NCBI GenBank assembly: GCA_947088675.1
Contig: CAMUHN010000024.1
Coordinates: 1-41,655 of the forward strand
Direction of reading: 5' to 3'
Length of the DNA: 41,655 nt
Origin: an uncultured Roseburia sp.
GTDB lineage: Bacteria; Bacillota; Clostridia; Lachnospirales; Lachnospiraceae
Numbering within the stretch: the first letter of the stretch is position 1; each line of letters begins with the position of its first letter. This document shows, piece after piece, positions 31,244 through 38,599 of the stretch. The position numbers were made by a program, and so were the translations under genes. The notes under the pieces were generated by a model that searched no databases, was not told the origin of the DNA, and saw only the letters and a program-made list of their open reading frames with translations.

Positions 31244-31882
31244 ATGAAAATCGCATTAATCAATGAAAACAGCCAGGCGGCAAAAAACGAGATGGTATAC
31301 AATACTTTAAAATCCGTCGTAGAACCGATGGGACATACGGTTGTAAATTACGGTATGTACACAGCAGAGGACGAGCATCAGCTGACCTATGTGCAGAACG
31401 GGATTCTTGCAGCTGTACTGCTGAACTCCGGCGCTGCGGATTATGTCATCACAGGCTGCGGAACCGGCGAGGGCGCAATGCTCGCATGTAATTCTTTTCC
31501 GCAGGTACTCTGCGGACATATTGAATCTCCGCTTGACGCCTATCTGTTTTCACAGGTAAACGACGGCAATTGTGTGGCGCTGCCGTTTGCCGAAAATTTC
31601 GGTTGGGGCGGAGAATTAAATCTTACTTATATTTTTGAAAAATTATTCTGCACACCGGGCGGAGGCGGATATCCGAAAGAGCGTGTCGTACCGGAACAGC
31701 GCAATAAAAAGATTTTGGACGAAGTAAAGAAAGTAACACACCGCGATATGTTGTTTATCTTAAAAGAATTGGATCAGGAACTGGTAAAAGGCGCATTAAG
31801 CGGAGAAAAATTTAAAGATCATTTCTTTGCTGACTGCAAAGATCAAAATATTGCCGCATGTGTCAGAGAACTTCTGGCCTGA
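31244..31882 (+). CDS. RpiB/LacA/LacB family sugar isomerase, possibly DhuI-like
   Basis: A 212-residue protein of the RpiB family: MKIALINENSQAAKNEMVYNTLK, then DYVITGCGTGEGAMLACNSFPQV (sugar-phosphate-type binding loop with Cys and Gly-rich turn) and VNDGNCVALPFAENFGWGGELNL. It is longer than RpiB (about 150). The streptococcal DhuI, an RpiB-family enzyme acting on unsaturated uronates, has a similar length as I recall. Its place directly after kduI suggests it works on the same intermediates. AAGGAGG-like TGGAGG lies before the ATG at 31244. Family is sure; substrate is an inference. Confidence 0.85.
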   Translation: MKIALINENSQAAKNEMVYNTLKSVVEPMGHTVVNYGMYTAEDEHQLTYVQNGILAAVLLNSGAADYVITGCGTGEGAMLACNSFPQVLCGHIESPLDAYLFSQVNDGNCVALPFAENFGWGGELNLTYIFEKLFCTPGGGGYPKERVVPEQRNKKILDEVKKVTHRDMLFILKELDQELVKGALSGEKFKDHFFADCKDQNIAACVRELLA

Positions 31883-31957
31883 GAACAGATCCGACAAAAC
31901 GTTATATCAACCGGCTGATCTGTATCAATCGCGATGCAGGCCGGTCGGCATAAACAT

Positions 31958-32000
31958 AAAAGCTGCCGCATTTCAGATTTCTGTCATGCGGCAGCTTTTT
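31958..32000 (+). terminator. Terminator of the regulator-uxaC-kduI-rpiB operon
   Basis: AAAAGCTGCCGCAT (31958-31971) pairs with ATGCGGCAGCTTTT (31986-31999) and a run of five Ts follows the GCAGC arm. The loop includes a short internal CAG/CTG pair. It starts about 75 bases after the stop of the RpiB-like gene. Confidence 0.9.
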
Positions 32001-32041
32001 AACAGGTATCACTGTCTTTTCCTAATCAACCGAAACCTCTG

Positions 32042-32701
32042 CTAAGAGAAAATTTTTGAGAAATTAAGATGATATTCTTCTGTATTTCCGGGATCTTTTG
32101 TCATTTCCTCAAAAACCCGGTCTTTGTCTGCGCAGTTTAAAACAACTTTCGTAGAAAACGGTTCTGCAAGATACTGTCTGTAACGGCGCTCAATCTCCGC
32201 CGCAATCTGTTTTGGGGACGCACTTGTACTCTCAATAATCAGATCGTAATTGCTGCCGTCATAGTAATCCAGTCCGTATAGATTTAAGAAGCGTTCCTGC
32301 TCCAGATCGGCACGCTTTTTCAAACCTTCCCGCACTTCCCCGATCGACTGGTATTCCTCCGCGTTTCGATTGTCGCCGGAGAAAACGCGTCTTGCCGCCT
32401 CATCTGTTTTGACCAGTAAAAATACTTTAAAACTCTCATTTACAAAATGCCACGCCAGCCTGGAATCAAAAACCGTATTGTCCAATGTCTGTCCCAGCTC
32501 CGTACTGCGGCGGTCTAACATATCGTCAATACTTCTGTCTTTTTTTGCGCGCTCGTTCAATTCGATTACGGAAATCCCGCGTGCAGCGGCAATATCACGA
32601 AAAATATCGCCTGCGGAAATCACGTCATATCCAAGCTGTTTTAATTCTTTACACACGCTCGTTTTACCGCTGCCAAGATTTCCTGTCATTGTAATATTCA
32701 T
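32042..32701 (-). CDS. Cytidylate kinase-like P-loop nucleotide kinase
   Basis: A 219-residue protein with Walker A GNLGSGKTSVCKEL at the N-terminus, then YDVISAGDIFRDIAAARGISVIELNE and FDSRLAWHF, resembling the single-domain archaeal-type cytidylate kinase/AAA_17 group. A C-terminal extension of about 40 residues is unassigned. It probably phosphorylates a nucleoside monophosphate, but which one is not evident; it lacks guanylate kinase signature segments. It stands alone, convergent with the uronate operon terminator. Confidence 0.7.
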   Translation of the reverse strand: MNITMTGNLGSGKTSVCKELKQLGYDVISAGDIFRDIAAARGISVIELNERAKKDRSIDDMLDRRSTELGQTLDNTVFDSRLAWHFVNESFKVFLLVKTDEAARRVFSGDNRNAEEYQSIGEVREGLKKRADLEQERFLNLYGLDYYDGSNYDLIIESTSASPKQIAAEIERRYRQYLAEPFSTKVVLNCADKDRVFEEMTKDPGNTEEYHLNFSKIFS

Positions 32702-32780
32702 GTGTACTCTACCGTGCCTTTCTAAAAATCATACGTATAAAAACAGCTCATATCGGCCCTGCCCTGTCATTCGGCCATTT

Positions 32781-32921
32781 TTAACAGTGGCAAAACAGAA
32801 AATATCCCGCTGCCAGGCAGATGACAATAATCAAAAGGCCAATAAAACTGTTATCTATGACAAGCATTACAAGCATGCCAATTGCAAAGCAAAAGAGTGC
32901 AAAGCCGATGATCTGTTTCAT
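32781..32921 (-). CDS. Small two-helix membrane protein (46 residues), conserved-looking
   Basis: A 46-residue frame too short for routine ORF lists: MKQIIGFALFCFAIGMLV...FFCHC-like, with two hydrophobic helices (about 4-20 and 26-42) separated by a short polar turn (DNS), ending in YFLFCHC. GGGG lies six bases before the ATG. Small proteins of this design are familiar in Lachnospiraceae. It lies between gerW and the kinase, in the same direction as both. The function is unknown. Confidence 0.65.
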   Translation of the reverse strand: MKQIIGFALFCFAIGMLVMLVIDNSFIGLLIIVICLAAGYFLFCHC

Positions 32922-32992
32922 GATACCCCAAAAAAACACTGTTTCTTACTTTTACTATATGCCTTTTTGGATCTTTTGTATGACGTCTTTGC

Positions 32993-33427
32993 CTATTCTT
33001 TATTTACGGAATCACTCAACATTTCTTCCATTTCTTTCCCGGCTGCTTTCTTTGCCTCTTCATCGGCAGGTTCTTTCGACGCGTCGGCCTGTTTTTTCTT
33101 CTCGGAAAATTTGTTGACAAAATCGGGTACCATGTCAAGTACTTTTGTAATACCATCCTGATTTTTAATATTGATCAGTTTACTTGTACCGTTTTGGATT
33201 ACAAGTACCGCACTTGGCATAATCTTTCCGCCCATTCCGCCTGCGCCGTTATTGCTCTTTTCTTTGGAAAACGCGCCGGCTGCAACGCCGAATGATACGT
33301 CCACCAGCGGGAGAATGATCGTATCCCCGATATGAACCGCATCTCCAACGACCGTTTTTGTTGTGATAAAACTATCCATCCCTTTAAATAAAGATTCCAC
33401 TGTTGTATGGAAGCTATTGTCTGACAT
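32993..33427 (-). CDS. gerW: GerW (YtfJ) family sporulation protein
   Basis: A 144-residue protein: MSDNSFHTTVESLFKGMDSFITTKTVVGDAVHIGDTIILPLVDVSFGVAAG, then the Gly-rich NNGAGGMGGKIMPSAVLVIQNG, match the YtfJ/GerW pattern. In Bacillus it is made in the forespore and needed for normal germination. The C-terminal 40 residues are Lys/Glu/Ala-rich and look disordered. It follows a DUF2953 gene by about 17 bases, the same pair as ytfI-ytfJ in Bacillus. Confidence 0.92.
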   Translation of the reverse strand: MSDNSFHTTVESLFKGMDSFITTKTVVGDAVHIGDTIILPLVDVSFGVAAGAFSKEKSNNGAGGMGGKIMPSAVLVIQNGTSKLINIKNQDGITKVLDMVPDFVNKFSEKKKQADASKEPADEEAKKAAGKEMEEMLSDSVNKE

Positions 33428-33444
33428 AACTTATTCCTGCCTTT

Positions 33445-34374
33445 CTATTTGATAAAATTTTTCATCAGGTAACGAAACTCTTTCTTTAGAAACAGCCGTA
33501 TTGCGGAAATCAGTACATGTAAGAGCCTTACATGTCCGCAAAACCAGAATTCTCCTCTCAGGTATGCCTGATCTGACACAAAATCAGGATAAACATTGCT
33601 GTTTTCCCTGTATAAGAACGGGAAAACAGATAATACGCCCAGAACCAGGCCTGTTGCGGCCGGGTCGCCTGCAGAAAATTCGATGGCTGTCTTTTGTCTG
33701 CGAAAACGCATATGTTTTAACAGATAGACAAGCTCTTTCCATATGTAGGAAAATGCTTTCTGATTTGCTTTATCCGACAGTTTTTTTTTGAAATCACCCG
33801 TTTTTTGAACTGCGCCCTTTGCCTTGTCTCCTGCCGAGCGGAAGCGTTCTGTCGTTTCTTTTGAAAAATGTTCTGTTTTGGGAGCAGCCTTTGGCTTTCT
33901 CGAAAAACTCTGCTGTTTTGCTTCCGTTTTGCTCTGAGAGGAACCGGCAATGTCCGGCACTGCCGTCTCTTCTGGCAATGCCGTTTTTTCTGGCACTGCC
34001 GTCTCATGCGGCGTATCTTTCTGCTCTGACTGCGTTCCCGGCTCTGACTGCGTTCCCGGATTTGCCGGATCGGTTATAATATCTTTTGCATTATTCTTCT
34101 TCTTTTTTTGCTTTTTTTCTTTGTTTTTTTTGAGCCGAAAGCCAAACAGCTGAAAAAAGGTCTCCACTCTTTCTTCATTATAATGAAAATGAAAGGAAAC
34201 GGCGGAAAACAACCAGGACAATTTTGCCTGTATCCTCCATCTTTCGTCGGATTCCCCCCGGGCCGCATACCCAACCGGAACAAACAACAGCAGCGACAGC
34301 AAAAAAAGTAATACACATAGCAGCGATAACAGCAGGATCCCCAAAATCTTACATATAATGATAATGACTGACAT
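33445..34374 (-). CDS. DUF2953 (YtfI-like) membrane-anchored protein
   Basis: A 309-residue protein. One N-terminal hydrophobic segment (about 3-33: IIIICKILGILLLSLL...) is followed by the family-like YAARGESDERWRIQAKLSWLFSAVSFHFHY; then a charged, Pro/Thr/Glu/Lys-rich linker (about 80-205) that looks disordered and holds tandem repeats; then the conserved C-terminal part (WKELVYLLKHMRFRRQKTAIEFSAGDPAATGLVLGVLSVF). Upstream of gerW as in Bacillus (ytfI-ytfJ). Probable role in the spore envelope, by context only. Confidence 0.85.
   Translation of the reverse strand: MSVIIIICKILGILLLSLLCVLLFLLSLLLFVPVGYAARGESDERWRIQAKLSWLFSAVSFHFHYNEERVETFFQLFGFRLKKNKEKKQKKKKNNAKDIITDPANPGTQSEPGTQSEQKDTPHETAVPEKTALPEETAVPDIAGSSQSKTEAKQQSFSRKPKAAPKTEHFSKETTERFRSAGDKAKGAVQKTGDFKKKLSDKANQKAFSYIWKELVYLLKHMRFRRQKTAIEFSAGDPAATGLVLGVLSVFPFLYRENSNVYPDFVSDQAYLRGEFWFCGHVRLLHVLISAIRLFLKKEFRYLMKNFIK
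33957..34058 (-). repeat. 18-bp tandem coding repeats in the DUF2953 linker
   Basis: Three 18-base units at 33957-34010 encode E/KTAVPE-type hexapeptides (ETAVPE-KTALPE-ETAVPD), and two identical 18-base units at 34023-34058 (starting GCTCTGACTGCG) encode PGTQSE twice. Both are in frame, so changes in copy number would lengthen the disordered linker by six residues without frameshift. Confidence 0.85.
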
Positions 34375-34395
34375 TCGTTTTCTTATTCTCCTAAC

Positions 34396-34725
34396 CTAAG
34401 AGTTCCCTGTCCCGCTTCCTGACAGGATAAAATTCCGAACCGTAAATGTCCCCGTCTTACGATACACATCCATCACAATTGAGGATGCTGTCTGGATCGC
34501 TTCATCATAGCCTTTTGCCAGGCCTACCACATACAGATTTTTTTTCGGATACGATTTCTGCAGCAACTCCTGTGCCGGAATGATATCCAGAAGATTTTTT
34601 TCATTTGACGCAAGCGCAATCACATAGATCGAGATCTGTCCGGCATTGTGCCGTATCTTCCACTTTACACGCGCCGCCCCTCGCCCGATCTTCTCTCCGA
34701 CATATAAATTTTTATACCAAATCAT
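34396..34725 (-). CDS. Conserved hypothetical protein (109 residues)
   Basis: A 109-residue protein starting MIWYKNLYVGEKIGRGAARVKWKI, with NAGQISIYVIALASNEKNLLDI and KKNLYVVGLAKGYDEAI, ending in a flexible GSGTGNS tail. It has no signal or membrane segment, and I cannot assign a characterised family; proteins with this shape occur in Lachnospiraceae as a small uncharacterised group. It lies between the Nudix gene and the DUF2953/gerW pair, in the same direction. Gap to DUF2953 is 21 bases, suggesting co-transcription. Confidence 0.7.
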   Translation of the reverse strand: MIWYKNLYVGEKIGRGAARVKWKIRHNAGQISIYVIALASNEKNLLDIIPAQELLQKSYPKKNLYVVGLAKGYDEAIQTASSIVMDVYRKTGTFTVRNFILSGSGTGNS

Positions 34726-34755
34726 GAAAATTCTCCGTCTGAATTAAGATATCAA

Positions 34756-35208
34756 CTAAAAATACTTGTGACTGCCCCATAAATTACTCTTTTTCAGTTC
34801 CAGATATTCGTTGTAAGCTTTTTCCAGGATCTGCTTTTCATTTGGAAAACGAAGCAGATGAAAAGCTTCATGGTACTTGTAATATCCGGAGTCGATAAAA
34901 TATTCCTCGCGCTGTGGTTTGCTGTAGTAATTATCCCCCATCATCAGATACCAGTGAACTTCCTTTTGTACGGTATCATCAGGGATAGCAAAGGAATACT
35001 GGCTTTTGCCGACATATTTGATTATGCTGACATGCGCGCCTGTCTCCTCCAATACTTCCCGCAGCGCCGTTTCCTTATATTCTTCCCCCGGCTCTACGGT
35101 TCCCTTTGGAAGTACCCAGCCCTCGTATTTGTTTTTATAATTCTTATACAGGAGCAGTATCTTCCCACGAAATATTACCACACCACCACAGCTTGTTGCT
35201 TCTATCAT
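34756..35208 (-). CDS. Nudix hydrolase
   Basis: A 150-residue Nudix protein. Its Nudix box is complete: GTVEPGEEYKETALREVLEETGA (G-x5-E-x7-RE-x2-EE-x-G), at about residues 36-58. The fold begins CGGVVIFRGKILLLYKN and has GWVLPKG before the box. Such enzymes cleave nucleoside diphosphates linked to another moiety (Ap4A-type substrates are common for this subclass, RE..EETG with WVLPKG), but the substrate here is not determined. AGGAGG precedes the ATG. Its promoter lies inside the end of the DUF4358 gene. Confidence 0.92.
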   Translation of the reverse strand: MIEATSCGGVVIFRGKILLLYKNYKNKYEGWVLPKGTVEPGEEYKETALREVLEETGAHVSIIKYVGKSQYSFAIPDDTVQKEVHWYLMMGDNYYSKPQREEYFIDSGYYKYHEAFHLLRFPNEKQILEKAYNEYLELKKSNLWGSHKYF

Positions 35209-35244
35209 TGCAATACCTCCTGATGTGGTCTTTATCTTTCATTT

Positions 35245-35273
35245 AGTATAATACTTTTTTCTATTGCTGTAAA
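35245..35273 (-). promoter_or_regulatory. Promoter for the Nudix gene cluster
   Basis: Minus strand TTTACA (35268-35273), 17-bp spacer, TATACT (35245-35250). It overlaps the last codons of the DUF4358 lipoprotein gene and starts transcription about 30 bases before the Nudix ATG. Confidence 0.7.
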
Positions 35274-35761
35274 GCCAGAAATGCATTACGGACAGCCTCC
35301 GCTGTCTTCTGATCCGCCATAATATAGAGGATCACATCGCCAACGTTTTCGATTATGACGCTTTCAGCCTCGACGCAGACCCATTTTCTCGGATCTGCAT
35401 TGTCCGAGAGCAGCTGTTTTGCCTCGTCTACTTTATCCGGATCTTTTATGCGCAGCAATATGCACTGATATGGGTCAACATTTACCATCGGTACCGATGC
35501 CACGGAATCTGTATATTCCACCTCTGTGGTTCCAAGCAGATACTCCTGATTCTCGTCCGGAATTTCCATTGCAACGTAATTCTCCAGTGCCTCACGCACC
35601 GTATCGTCGACATCAGCCGTCGCATACAGCTGGCTTAAAATATTATGGCAGCTTCCCTCCAGTGAAACGTTATCAATTTCCTTTTTTCCGCATCCGGTAA
35701 ATAAAACGGAAATCAGAAAACTGAAGATGACTGCAACTGCTATGTTTCTCTTTTTTAACAT
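35261..35761 (-). CDS. DUF4358 lipoprotein
   Basis: A 166-residue precursor. MLKKRNIAVAVIFSFLISVLFTGCGKKE is a lipoprotein signal with Cys24 in the lipobox (FTGC). The mature part has the DUF4358 pattern: VAMEIPDENQEYLLGT..., SVPMVNVDPYQCILLRIKDPDKVDEAKQLLSDNADPRKWVC and VILYIMADQKTAEAVRNAFLAL. The function is unknown. AGGAGG precedes the ATG. It follows the PBP gene by 63 bases in the same direction; that gap holds no clear promoter. Confidence 0.87.
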   Translation of the reverse strand: MLKKRNIAVAVIFSFLISVLFTGCGKKEIDNVSLEGSCHNILSQLYATADVDDTVREALENYVAMEIPDENQEYLLGTTEVEYTDSVASVPMVNVDPYQCILLRIKDPDKVDEAKQLLSDNADPRKWVCVEAESVIIENVGDVILYIMADQKTAEAVRNAFLALQQ

Positions 35762-35824
35762 AAGAATCCCTCCTGTAAATCAATCCTGTTAACAATTATT
35801 CCACAAATTTTCCAATTTTATATC

Positions 35825-37285
35825 CTAATTTTGAAAATATACCTCAAAAATTTCTTTTGCTATCGGTACGGCATACTCGCTTCCGGAACCTGACCGCTCT
35901 ACAATCACCGATACGGCGATATCTTCTTTTCCTTCCATTTTTGCATATCCGACAAACCAGGAGTGCGAGGAATCCGCTCCGGTGGAGTATTCGGCGCTCC
36001 CTGTCTTACCGAATGCATCATAAATCTGATCTTTTAATTTTTTGCCTGTGCCGTCTGTTACAACCGAATGCATAAAATCCTGCAGAATCCCGGCTTCCTC
36101 CTGTGTCATAAGCTGCAGAAAGGCAGCCGGTTTATATTGTTCTACGACGGAACCGTTCGCATTTTCTATGCGGTCAATTACATACGGCTTCATCAGCGTT
36201 CCGTCATTTGCAATTGCGCAGGTAATCAGAGCCATATGAAGCGGGGTCACAAGCGTTTTCCCCTGACCGATTGACGTTTCCATCACAGCGGAATCCGCAT
36301 CGTTTGGCGAGAGCACAAAACTGCTTTTGTTATAGAGCAAATCGATCGGCAGGCTGCTGTTAAACAGCAGTTCATCACACAGTGATTTAAAACGGTCAAG
36401 ATCAAGCGTCAGGCCAAGCGATGCATAGGAAGTATTGCAGGAACGTGCAAACGAGCTTTTCAGATCCACATTTCCGTGCCTTGTTCCGCCATAGCAGTGT
36501 ATCTTTGCATTACCCGAGGCAAAATCGCCGGTACAGTCGTACTGGTAGGACTCGTAATCCGTCGGATGTTCACGGATGTATTCTAAGGTAGTCAGAATTT
36601 TAAATGTGGAACCCGGCGGATAAAGTCCCTGCGTGGCCCTGTTTAACAGCTGCGATTTATCATTGTCTTCCGCCGTTAAAAGCGCCCAGTCCTCGGAAAC
36701 CGTATTGGGATTATAGTCCGGCTTGGACACCATGGCAAGAATCTTTCCGGTTTTCGGTTCCATCACGACAACCGCTCCCCGAAATGCGCCGACTGCGTCA
36801 AACGCCGTTTGCTGCAGTTTGAGCGACAGCGTTGTCACAACATTATCGCCCGGATTTTTTACTGCGGACAACTCCCCCGCTATTTTTTCCGGAGCCGATA
36901 TATTAGAACGCAGCAAATTGAAATTAGCAAACGACTCTAATCCTGTTTTCCCATGATTGGCATATCCGACCACATGTGCGAACAGATTGTCATACGGGTA
37001 GCGGCGCGTTTCTTTTCCGTCCGCATCCGTCACTGTCTCCGCTAAAATCTCTCTGTCCGCCGCGTAAATCGTACCGCGTACAATCTTCTCCTGAAAAATC
37101 TCCTGTCGCTTGTTATAAGGATTATTGATAAAATCCTCGCTGAGCACTGTCTGAAAATAGATAAAATATCCCATCATCCCGACAAAAAGAGCAAGAAATG
37201 AATAGGCGACGACGGCAAATTCCCTATTTTTCCTGGAAACTTTCTTTTTCGCTGAAACGTTCCTGTCCGTTTCCTTTTGCGCCAT
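35825..37285 (-). CDS. Class B penicillin-binding protein (PBP2/SpoVD/FtsI type transpeptidase)
   Basis: A 486-residue transpeptidase that cross-links septal or spore-cortex peptidoglycan. One N-terminal membrane anchor (about 24-45), then a pedestal region with RGTIYAADREILAET, then the transpeptidase domain: active-site STFK at Ser226-Lys229 (LYPPGSTFKI), SCN at Ser282-Asn284 and KTG at Lys427-Gly429. Its start overlaps the end of ftsW by 62 bp, and the two are a typical SEDS-bPBP pair. GGAGGGGG lies before the ATG inside ftsW. Which process (division, elongation or sporulation) it serves is not decided by sequence. Confidence 0.94.
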   Translation of the reverse strand: MAQKETDRNVSAKKKVSRKNREFAVVAYSFLALFVGMMGYFIYFQTVLSEDFINNPYNKRQEIFQEKIVRGTIYAADREILAETVTDADGKETRRYPYDNLFAHVVGYANHGKTGLESFANFNLLRSNISAPEKIAGELSAVKNPGDNVVTTLSLKLQQTAFDAVGAFRGAVVVMEPKTGKILAMVSKPDYNPNTVSEDWALLTAEDNDKSQLLNRATQGLYPPGSTFKILTTLEYIREHPTDYESYQYDCTGDFASGNAKIHCYGGTRHGNVDLKSSFARSCNTSYASLGLTLDLDRFKSLCDELLFNSSLPIDLLYNKSSFVLSPNDADSAVMETSIGQGKTLVTPLHMALITCAIANDGTLMKPYVIDRIENANGSVVEQYKPAAFLQLMTQEEAGILQDFMHSVVTDGTGKKLKDQIYDAFGKTGSAEYSTGADSSHSWFVGYAKMEGKEDIAVSVIVERSGSGSEYAVPIAKEIFEVYFQN

Positions 37286-38597
37286 TAAGCTCCCCCTCCT
37301 TCTGTTTTAACATATAAAAGCCCTGAATCACTGCAAAAATAATCATCGTAGACAGCAGAGAGCTGCCGCCGTAACTTACAAGAGGCAGCGTAACCCCGGT
37401 TGACGGAATCATTTTGATCGCTCCGCCGATTGTAAGAAAAATCTGAAATCCGTAGAGAATCCCAAGTCCAAGCGCCGCCAGTTTATAAAACTGGTCGCGC
37501 ATTTGCATTGCGATGTTTAAAAACATCAGAAAACAGCTGACGCATACCATAATCAGACAAAGAGCAAAGACACCTCCCATCTCCTCGGAAATTGCCGAGA
37601 AAATAAAGTCCTGCTCTACGATTGGAATACGGTTTGGCGTACCCTGATTTAACCCCATTCCAAACCATCCTCCGGTACCGATTGCAAACAGAGACTGAGA
37701 AATCTGATATCCTTCGTTGTCAATCACGCTGAGCGGATCACTCCATGCCAGCACGCGCACCCTGATATGCGAAAACAGACCGTAAGAAGCAATCGCGGCC
37801 ACGCAGCCGCTTAAAAGACCGGCGGCCAGATAAAACAGCTTTCTTGTAGCGACATACAGCATAATCAGGTAGGTGATAAAGAAAATCAGCGCGCCGCCCA
37901 GATCTTTGGATGCGACAAGGATCAGCACATGTGCGGCTGCAATGGCCGTTGTAACTGCAACCCGCAGAAAATCGGTCGACTGCCACAGCATACAGGCGGT
38001 AAAGAAAACAAACAGTATTTTTACAAATTCGGAGGGCTGTACCGAAAATCCCGCGATGGAAATAGAAATTTTTGCCCCGTATGTCGTAGAACCAAACACG
38101 GTAACTACAAGCAGCGCACAGATTCCAAACAGAGCGAAAACCCATCCGAATTTTTTTAACCATGTCATTTTCTGAACAATAAGCGGAATCAACAGCGTAA
38201 GTCCTGCCGTCACCAGCGCGATGATATATTGTTTCACAGCGCGCTGAAAAGAGAGTCTTGTCAGCATAATAAATCCGATCGCCAGCAGCATACACATATT
38301 GTTGACCAAAAGCATCGAGCAGTTTTCATAAAAAAGCTGATAGCATGTCAGCAGCATGGAAAAAAATACCACCTGGAAAAGGTAAAAAAACAAAATGCTG
38401 ATCTCTTCCGTCGTCACATAGAGTGCAAGAAAAGCGCCAAAATGAATCAAAAACAGAAATATGCGCTGGCGTATAAAAATTCGATTCTTTTTTACTGTGC
38501 TGACAGTCCCCCGCAGTGATGCAAAGCATTCATAGGTATAAAAAGCAAAACACAGGATGATCAGATATTTGACAGCCTCTACAATAATATTCGCCAT
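37224..38597 (-). CDS. SEDS glycosyltransferase (FtsW/RodA/SpoVE family)
   Basis: A 457-residue protein with about ten hydrophobic segments. Hallmarks: FSVQPSEFVKI (SEDS active-site region), ASKDLGGALIFF with the catalytic Asp, GYQISQSLFAIGTGGWFGMGLNQG, EQDFIFSAISEEMGG (Glu) and IPSTGVTLPLVSYGGSSLL. These lipid-II polymerases pair with a class B PBP, here the gene whose 5' end overlaps it by 62 bp. The hydrophilic C-terminal tail (about 25 residues) lies in the overlap. ATG at 38597 is directly next to the U32 gene's stop (38600). Confidence 0.94.
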   Translation of the reverse strand: MANIIVEAVKYLIILCFAFYTYECFASLRGTVSTVKKNRIFIRQRIFLFLIHFGAFLALYVTTEEISILFFYLFQVVFFSMLLTCYQLFYENCSMLLVNNMCMLLAIGFIMLTRLSFQRAVKQYIIALVTAGLTLLIPLIVQKMTWLKKFGWVFALFGICALLVVTVFGSTTYGAKISISIAGFSVQPSEFVKILFVFFTACMLWQSTDFLRVAVTTAIAAAHVLILVASKDLGGALIFFITYLIMLYVATRKLFYLAAGLLSGCVAAIASYGLFSHIRVRVLAWSDPLSVIDNEGYQISQSLFAIGTGGWFGMGLNQGTPNRIPIVEQDFIFSAISEEMGGVFALCLIMVCVSCFLMFLNIAMQMRDQFYKLAALGLGILYGFQIFLTIGGAIKMIPSTGVTLPLVSYGGSSLLSTMIIFAVIQGFYMLKQKEGELNGAKGNGQERFSEKESFQEK

Positions 38598-38599
38598 AG

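Noticed and set aside
32042-32701. Candidate relocated guanylate kinase
   Set aside because: The Walker A and following segments resemble the small cytidylate kinase-like group, and Gmk signature segments are not seen.
32370-33161. 263-codon plus-strand frame
   Set aside because: Spans the antisense of the kinase gene, the small membrane gene and gerW; low-complexity Ser/Phe pattern of an antisense reading.
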